In this document: positions 1-4,008 of the stretch, piece after piece | Position numbering within the stretch: the stretch's first letter is position 1 | How the letters are laid out: every line of letters starts with the position of its first letter | Assembly (NCBI GenBank): GCA_947474875.1 | Contig: CANJKY010000307.1 | Coordinates: 1-5,534, forward strand | Length of the DNA: 5,534 nucleotides | From: Gemmataceae bacterium | Lineage (GTDB): Bacteria; Planctomycetota; Planctomycetia; Gemmatales; Gemmataceae | Reading direction: 5' to 3' | Notes under the pieces: generated by a model | Seen by the model: the letters and a program-made list of their open reading frames with translations, nothing else | Databases searched by the model: none | What the model was told of the DNA's origin: nothing | Made by a program: the position numbers and the translations under genes

Positions 1-630
1 CTCGGGCTGGTGGTGTCCGGCCGGGCGAAGGACGCCTTCGACCTGACCAAAGAGAAAGCCGCCCTGCGGGAGAAGTACGGGAAGAACACGTTCGGCCAGT
101 GCTGCCTGCTCGCCCGCCGGCTGGTGGAGGCGGGCACCCGGTTCGTGGAGGTGAACTGGCCGAAGGTGGCGAACAGCGACAACCACTCGTGGGACGTCCA
201 CGTCGGGCTGAGCAAGCGGATGAAGGACCAGGCCGCCCCGATGTTCGACGGCGGGGTGTCGGCGCTGATCGAAGATCTGAGCGACCGCGGCCTGCTGGAC
301 GACACGCTGGTGGTGGTGGTGGGCGAGTTCGGCCGCAGCCCGCGGCGAGGCGTGAGCACCAGCGGCAACCAGAACAGCGACGACGGCCGCGACCACTGGC
401 CGTACTGCTACACCGGGCTGATCGCCGGCGGCGGCATCCGCAAGGGGTACGTCCACGGCAAGAGCGACAAGACGGCCTCCGCCCCGCTGGAGAACCCGGT
501 CCACCCGACCGAGCTGCTGGCGACCATCTACCACGCCGTCGGCATCAAGCCGGACACCATCGTCCACAACCACCTGAACCAGCCGCGGGAGTTGGTGAAG
601 GGCGAAGCGGTGACGGCCCTGTTCGGGTGA
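1..630 (+). CDS. DUF1501 family protein, C-terminal part (5' end outside window)
   Basis: The reading frame is open from the first base, giving 209 visible codons, and ends at TGA 628-630. The protein matches the C-terminal half of the DUF1501 family (Pfam PF07394), which has an alkaline-phosphatase/sulfatase-like fold. Visible family landmarks are a GTRFVEVNW strand, NHSWDVH (nt 181-201), the LLDDTLVVVVGEFGRSP block (GEFGRSP at nt 322-342), GRDHWP (nt 385-402), AGGGI (nt 424-438) and a final HPTELLATIYHAVGI helix. Family members are usually 400-500 residues with a Tat-type signal, so about half is missing upstream. In planctomycetes DUF1501 genes often follow a DUF1549/DUF1553 gene; that neighbour would lie outside the window. 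Biochemical function is not established for the family, and a hydrolase role is inferred only from the fold. The GTG at position 10 is internal to the family domain and is not a credible start. A strong hairpin follows 13 bases after the stop. Confidence 0.93.
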   Translation, partial: LGLVVSGRAKDAFDLTKEKAALREKYGKNTFGQCCLLARRLVEAGTRFVEVNWPKVANSDNHSWDVHVGLSKRMKDQAAPMFDGGVSALIEDLSDRGLLDDTLVVVVGEFGRSPRRGVSTSGNQNSDDGRDHWPYCYTGLIAGGGIRKGYVHGKSDKTASAPLENPVHPTELLATIYHAVGIKPDTIVHNHLNQPRELVKGEAVTALFG

Positions 631-642
631 GGTGAATCCTGA

Positions 643-704
643 GAGCGGCCGGGTTGACCCCGGCCGACAAACACACGGCCGGGGCTAACCCGGCCGCTCG
701 CTTT
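643..704 (+). terminator. Long GC-rich hairpin with T run, terminator of the DUF1501 gene
   Basis: Two 24-base arms (643-666 and 676-699) are reverse complements at 22 of 24 positions and flank a 9-base loop, acaaacaca. The sequence gcttttacg follows, giving four T residues just after the stem on the plus strand. It begins 13 bases after the DUF1501 stop, so an intrinsic terminator for that gene is the simplest reading. On the minus strand the same hairpin lies beyond the FHA gene, but no T run follows it there. It could block or stabilise that transcript but is not a classic terminator in that direction. Confidence 0.75.
646..696. repeat. Paired palindromic element (two 21-base self-complementary units)
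   Basis: Each arm of the hairpin is itself a near-palindrome. Unit 1 (646-666) has CGGCCGGG facing CCCCGGCCG around TTGA. Unit 2 (676-696) has CGGCCGGGG facing CCCGGCCG around CTAA. The pair can fold as one long hairpin or as two short hairpins side by side. This pairing of palindromic units in an intergenic gap resembles REP/BIME-type elements. Only one copy is present in this window, so membership of a dispersed family is inference. Confidence 0.5.
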
Positions 705-747
705 TACGTCTCACCGGTCGCTCACTTTCCCGGCTCGCCGTTTACTC

Positions 748-1059
748 TTATCCCATCGGCTGCGCGGCCGCCCCGCCGGTTCCGAACCACACCCGATACT
801 TGAAGTTGGCGAACGCCAGGGTGTCGTTCGGCAGCAGGGCCGCTCGGCGGACCCGCTGGCCGTTCACCCGCGTGCCGTTGGTGCTGCCCAGGTCGCGGAG
901 CAGGATCAGCCCGTCCGTCTTTACCAGCACGCAGTGCAGTTTCGAGATGCTCTTGTGGTCGATCCGCAGGTCGCTGTCCGCCCCGCGACCGACCAGGATC
1001 AGTTCCTTGTCCAGGTCTACATCCGGGCCGCCGTCGTCGGGCACCAGACGTGCGCGCAT
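748..1059 (-). CDS. Small FHA-domain protein
   Basis: This 103-residue protein is almost entirely one forkhead-associated domain, a phosphothreonine-peptide-binding module. Visible core motifs are the G24-R25 turn after strand LILV, S39-K-L-H42, and the DLGSTNGT block (D56, S59, N61, G62) followed by VNGQRV and PNDTLAF. The usual phosphopeptide-contact residues (Arg25, Ser39, Asn61) and structural His42 are all present, so binding should be intact. There is no membrane segment or partner domain, and the glycine/alanine-rich tail (93-103) is probably unstructured. The ATG at 1059 is preceded by GGAG at 1068-1071, 8 bases away, which supports the start. It is the last gene of the kdsA-lipoprotein-FHA unit, 55 bases after the lipoprotein stop. 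The partner kinase and phosphoprotein cannot be told from the sequence; planctomycetes encode many Ser/Thr kinases, but none is in this window. Confidence 0.9.
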   Translation of the reverse strand: MRARLVPDDGGPDVDLDKELILVGRGADSDLRIDHKSISKLHCVLVKTDGLILLRDLGSTNGTRVNGQRVRRAALLPNDTLAFANFKYRVWFGTGGAAAQPMG

Positions 1060-1083
1060 GGGGGTGGCTCCGGGACGTGGTCA

Positions 1084-1102
1084 CACCGGCGAGCCGCCGG
1101 TG
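1084..1102 (-). promoter_or_regulatory. Perfect 8-bp hairpin between lipoprotein and FHA genes
   Basis: CACCGGCG (1084-1091) and CGCCGGTG (1095-1102) are exact reverse complements around a 3-base loop. On the minus strand the hairpin lies 12 bases after the lipoprotein stop and 12 bases before the FHA Shine-Dalgarno sequence. There is no T run, so full termination is unlikely. It may protect the 3' end of the upstream message or tune FHA expression. In DNA this GC-rich, chance formation is possible. Confidence 0.35.
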
Positions 1103-1114
1103 CCACGAAAGACA

Positions 1115-2956
1115 TCACTTCGCCAGCTTGTCGGCACGCTCGGCCAGCTTCTTTGTCAGGTCGCCCCGGCCGGGGTAGCTCTGGTTCTGAAGGTCCCGGT
1201 AGCTGTCGTACTGCGACCACCAACTGGCCGCGCTCGCCCACGCCGCCTTCGCCTTCTCGCGGGCGGCGGACGAATCGCCACCGGTCGCTCGCTTCGCCTC
1301 CAACTCGGCCTTCTCCGCCCGCTCGTGGAACGACTTGGCGAGCAGGAATGTGGCCTCCGCCGCCCCCGGCGTGCCGGCGATCTCCATCAGCAACAACCCG
1401 GCCTTCTGCTGGCTGGTCTTCCAGAACTCCTCGATCTGTCGTTCCACCGCCGGCACCGAGATCGCCGGGGTGTCCGACACCTTCGCCCGGCTCAGCGAGT
1501 CATACAGGTCGTTCGCCTTGGCCACCCACGCCGGGGTGTCGTCCCCTTTCGCCAGGGCGGCTGCCCCGGCCCGCACCTTCACCGCCTCGGTGAACCGGTC
1601 GCGGAGTTCGATCAACTCCTTGGTGGCGTCGTTGTGCCGGCCGCGGTGGATCTTCTCCAGCGGCGACCACACCACGCTGTCCGGTTGGGTGAGCTGCGGG
1701 TGGTACGACTGGAGGAGGATGCCGCGGGCAATCCCCATCAGCCGATCAGACACGGCCGGGTATTTCAGGTCGGGCAGGCTGAGCGTGAGGTTCGGCCGGG
1801 AGGTCTGCGCCTGTATGTAGAACGTGTACACGTTCTTCACCTCCGGCGGCGTGTCCAGCCCCCCCTGTTGCGTGGGCAGGAACGATCCGAGCGAGCGGAC
1901 CGGGGTGAACGGGTCGGCCGGCGGGTTCCAGCCGCTCACCTTGTTGCCGCCGGCCGCGAGTCGTGCGGCCGTCTCCGACCAGTTCACCCGGTACGACCCG
2001 CCGACGGTACCGGTCAGCTTCTCGTGCAGGGTGGTCATCCGCGGGGAGACCGCCGACAGCGGAGCCGACAGGTACAGTTCCGCCGCCTTCACCTCGGCGT
2101 CGGACACGTCCGACTTGGCCGCCGCGGCCGGATCGGCCTTCAGCTCAGCGAGTGTCGCCGGTCGATCGGCGGTCTTACCTGGGAACACCTCGCCCCGCCA
2201 CGGGCTGTATAGCAGCAGGTCATCTCCGGCTTTCACCCCGACCGCCCAGAACGGCCCGTCCGCCATCGCGTTCGCCTTGGCGGATCGGGCGTACGTCCAG
2301 TCGCGGTCAGCGGCTGCGCTCCCGACCAAACAGGCGTCGAGGCCGAGTTGTCGGCACAGTGCGAGGAACGTGTACGCCCGCTCCAGCCCGGACCCGGACC
2401 CGCGGCGGAGGACATAAACCGGGGGTAAGGGCGGCTGGGTGAACACCCCGTCCTGCGTGCGGACCATCCACGGGGCGGAGACCACCTGCCGGCACACCCA
2501 GTCGAACGCCGCCCCCGCCTTCACGGGCACCGGGTCGGCGTCCTGCACGCCCAACCCGGCCGCCACGTCGCGGAGGTACAGACACTCGGACAGGTAGTGT
2601 GCGTCCAGAGGGGTGTACTCGGACTGGGCGAGGTGTTTGGCCTCCTTGTCCGTCAGCCGCAGGTCGGCCTTCAGCCGTTCGAGTTCCCCGGCCCCCGCCG
2701 CCCGCGGTCTGGCTGCGGTCGTGTTCCCCGCCAGCCCGGAGTTCAGGTCGGCCAGCAGTTGCCGGCACTTCTGCCAGTCCACTTCCCCGCGGAACCCGCC
2801 CACGAACTTCGCCCACGGGTCTTCTTTCGCCCGCTCCTCGCCCTTCCCGCCGGTCTCAGCCGTCTGGCTGCCGCCGCACCCGGAGAAGGCGATCGCCAGC
2901 ACGGACAGCGCACCCAGAACAACCCGGGTCGGTCGGGAGCGGACGGCGTGAGGCAT
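1115..2956 (-). CDS. Large lipoprotein with degenerate transglutaminase-like segment
   Basis: This is a 613-residue protein of unknown function. The N-terminus is a lipoprotein signal: basic MPHAVRSRPTR, hydrophobic core 12-24, then FSGC with the lipid-accepting cysteine at 27 and no Asp at +2. Phe at -3 of the lipobox is unusual. Residues 30-50 are a polar linker. Residues 145-260 resemble a transglutaminase core: FDWVCRQVV, then GSGLERAYTFLALCRQLGLDA (188-208), then GPFWAVGV (234-241) and LLLYSPWRG (247-255). Aligned by eye on the LG turn, the catalytic Cys position is Gly190, the His position Phe236 and the Asp position Ser251, so cysteine-protease or transglutaminase activity is unlikely. 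The C-terminal region (about 510-613) is helical, charged and Trp-rich (AWASAASWW), perhaps a TPR-like scaffold. It starts 16 bases after the kdsA stop. The ATG has only a weak GAG upstream, but the signal peptide fits this start. Coding status is sure; the domain reading is tentative. Confidence 0.88.
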   Translation of the reverse strand: MPHAVRSRPTRVVLGALSVLAIAFSGCGGSQTAETGGKGEERAKEDPWAKFVGGFRGEVDWQKCRQLLADLNSGLAGNTTAARPRAAGAGELERLKADLRLTDKEAKHLAQSEYTPLDAHYLSECLYLRDVAAGLGVQDADPVPVKAGAAFDWVCRQVVSAPWMVRTQDGVFTQPPLPPVYVLRRGSGSGLERAYTFLALCRQLGLDACLVGSAAADRDWTYARSAKANAMADGPFWAVGVKAGDDLLLYSPWRGEVFPGKTADRPATLAELKADPAAAAKSDVSDAEVKAAELYLSAPLSAVSPRMTTLHEKLTGTVGGSYRVNWSETAARLAAGGNKVSGWNPPADPFTPVRSLGSFLPTQQGGLDTPPEVKNVYTFYIQAQTSRPNLTLSLPDLKYPAVSDRLMGIARGILLQSYHPQLTQPDSVVWSPLEKIHRGRHNDATKELIELRDRFTEAVKVRAGAAALAKGDDTPAWVAKANDLYDSLSRAKVSDTPAISVPAVERQIEEFWKTSQQKAGLLLMEIAGTPGAAEATFLLAKSFHERAEKAELEAKRATGGDSSAAREKAKAAWASAASWWSQYDSYRDLQNQSYPGRGDLTKKLAERADKLAK

Positions 2957-2972
2957 CGGGGTAGGACTCGGT

Positions 2973-3803
2973 TCAGGGGGTGTCGGCCACCGCCGACCGA
3001 ACCCGCAGGCAGACGCGGACGAGGTCCGGCAGGTGGTCGAGCGGGATCATGTTCGGGCCGTCGCTGGGGGCGTGGTCCGGGTCCGGGTGGGTCTCGACGA
3101 ACAGCCCGTCCGCCCCGGCCGCCACCGCCGCCCGGGCGAGCACCGGCACCATCCGCCGGTCCCCGCCGGTGCGGTCGCCCAGCGCCCCCGGAGACTGTAC
3201 GCTGTGGGTGGCGTCAAAGATCACCGGCGGGCCGATTTCCTGCATCCACGGGATGGCCCGCAGGTCGTTCACCAGGGTGCCGTACCCGAACGTCGTCCCC
3301 CGCTCGCACAGCAGCACTCTCGGATTACCCACCTCGCGCATTTTCGCCACCACGTTCTTCATGTCCCACGGGGCCATGAACTGCCCCTTCTTCACATTCA
3401 CCGCCCGGCCGGTACGAGCCGCCGCCTCGATCAGGTCGGTCTGCCGGGCGAGGAACGCGGGGATTTGCAACAGGTCGCACACGGCGGCTGCCGGTTCGCA
3501 CTGCTCGGGCAGGTGGACATCGGTGGTCACCGGCAGGCCGGTGCGGGTTTTGACTTCAGCCAGTACCGCCAGCCCGGCGTCCAGCCCGACACCGCGGAAC
3601 GACTTCCCGGAGCTGCGGTTCGCCTTATCGAAGGACGACTTGAACACCAGCGGCAGGGCGAACTGCTCGGCCAGTTGTTTCAGCCGTTCTGCCACCATCA
3701 GGCAGTGGTCCCGCGACTCGATTACGCACGGTCCGGCGATCCACAGCAGCGGGTTTCCCCCGCCGACTTTGTGCGGACCGACCTCGACGACGTTCGTTCG
3801 CAT
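2973..3803 (-). CDS. kdsA: 3-deoxy-D-manno-octulosonate-8-phosphate synthase, metal-dependent class
   Basis: KdsA is a cytosolic enzyme that condenses phosphoenolpyruvate with arabinose-5-phosphate to give Kdo-8-phosphate, the committed step towards Kdo for the lipopolysaccharide inner core. The 276-residue product has the family length. Motifs in order are IAGPCVIES (22-30), FKSSFDKANRSS (54-65), TTDVH (93-97), NVKKGQFMAPWDMKN (136-150), CERGTTFGYG (166-175), FDATHSVQ (196-203), FVETHPDPDHAPSDGPNM (235-252). Cys26, His200, Glu237 and Asp248 match the four metal ligands of Aquifex aeolicus KdsA (Cys11, His185, Glu222, Asp233) with identical spacing, so this is the metal-dependent class; the metal-independent class has Asn at the cysteine position. 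The ATG at 3803 is chosen because GGAGG sits 6 bases upstream. An in-frame ATG at 3833 would add ten basic residues and has a poorer ribosome site; the frame runs open further upstream by chance, over the divergent kinase gene. First gene of the three-gene unit. Confidence 0.96.
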   Translation of the reverse strand: MRTNVVEVGPHKVGGGNPLLWIAGPCVIESRDHCLMVAERLKQLAEQFALPLVFKSSFDKANRSSGKSFRGVGLDAGLAVLAEVKTRTGLPVTTDVHLPEQCEPAAAVCDLLQIPAFLARQTDLIEAAARTGRAVNVKKGQFMAPWDMKNVVAKMREVGNPRVLLCERGTTFGYGTLVNDLRAIPWMQEIGPPVIFDATHSVQSPGALGDRTGGDRRMVPVLARAAVAAGADGLFVETHPDPDHAPSDGPNMIPLDHLPDLVRVCLRVRSAVADTP

Positions 3804-3809
3804 CCGTGC

Positions 3810-3814
3810 CCTCC
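3810..3814 (-). promoter_or_regulatory. Shine-Dalgarno site fixing the kdsA start
   Basis: The minus strand reads GGAGG followed by six bases and the ATG at 3803. This selects the 276-residue KdsA over the longer alternative from ATG 3833, and it fits the usual N-terminal length of the family. Confidence 0.8.
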
Positions 3815-3828
3815 GACGTACTCGGATT

Positions 3829-3837
3829 AGCATATCA
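3829..3837 (-). promoter_or_regulatory. Possible extended -10 promoter for the kdsA unit
   Basis: On the minus strand TGATATGCT fits the extended -10 pattern TGnTATnnT, with four of six matches to TATAAT. It would start transcription near 3822, leaving about 18 bases of leader that contain the GGAGG site. The region 17 bp upstream (TCGGAG) is a poor -35. If transcription starts here, the alternative start codon at 3833 would not be in the message, which again favours ATG 3803. Seen by eye only. Confidence 0.35.
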
Positions 3838-3858
3838 GACGCCCCGCCGGCCTCCGAG

Positions 3859-3879
3859 TCGGGGAAAAAGCAACCCCGA
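3859..3879. other. Small hairpin in the divergent intergenic region
   Basis: TCGGGG (3859-3864) and CCCCGA (3874-3879) are reverse complements around the 9-base loop aaaaagcaa. The stem is only 6 bp and extends poorly beyond one mismatch. It lies upstream of the candidate kdsA promoter and upstream of the candidate kinase promoter, so it might be an operator-like dyad, or chance. Confidence 0.2.
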
Positions 3880-3945
3880 GTTCCGACACCTCGGCGGCGC
3901 CCCGCCCCGCCGGTAAAAATTGCCCTCCCGTTGTAAAAGCTCCTC

Positions 3946-3954
3946 TGGTAGAGT
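3946..3954 (+). promoter_or_regulatory. Possible extended -10 promoter for the histidine kinase gene
   Basis: TGGTAGAGT fits TGnTAnnnT on the plus strand, 55 bases before the GTG start. No -35 at normal spacing is convincing: TTGTAA at 3931-3936 is only 12 bp away and TTGCCC at 3920-3925 is 23 bp away. The local AT-richer patch (3914-3940) in very GC-rich DNA supports some promoter function here. No sigma-54 GG-N10-GC pair was found around TTGC at 3920-3923. Confidence 0.3.
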
Positions 3955-3960
3955 CCCCCA

Positions 3961-3986
3961 CCCGTCGGCGGACCCCCCGTCAGCGG
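3961..3986 (+). repeat. Short direct repeat in the kinase leader
   Basis: CCCGTCGGCGG (3961-3971) and CCCGTCAGCGG (3976-3986) match at 10 of 11 positions with a 15-bp offset. They lie between the candidate promoter and the ribosome site of the histidine kinase gene. A tandem operator is possible, but low-complexity GC-rich sequence can give this by chance. Confidence 0.3.
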
Positions 3987-3996
3987 GCCTGCGGGC

Positions 3997-4003
3997 AAGG
4001 AGG
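3997..4003 (+). promoter_or_regulatory. Strong Shine-Dalgarno site fixing the GTG start of the histidine kinase
   Basis: AAGGAGG is followed by five bases and GTG at 4009-4011. This near-consensus site decides the start: the first in-frame ATG (4126-4128) would delete the first membrane segment. Confidence 0.85.
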
Positions 4004-4008
4004 CTCGC

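Noticed and set aside
99..635. Plus-strand open frame of 178 codons within the DUF1501 gene
   Set aside because: Arg/Gly/Pro-rich shadow frame; frame 1 carries the conserved DUF1501 motifs.
722..1084. Alternative 120-residue minus-strand frame overlapping the FHA gene
   Set aside because: Different frame, Arg/Gly/Pro-rich translation, no domain; the 748-1059 frame has all FHA residues and a ribosome site.
800..2442. Long plus-strand open frames opposite the lipoprotein and FHA genes
   Set aside because: Low-complexity Arg/Pro-rich translations with no motif. The minus strand encodes a lipoprotein signal and a complete FHA domain here.
2980..3936. Plus-strand open frames opposite kdsA
   Set aside because: The minus strand encodes a complete, motif-perfect KdsA; the plus frames are shadows.
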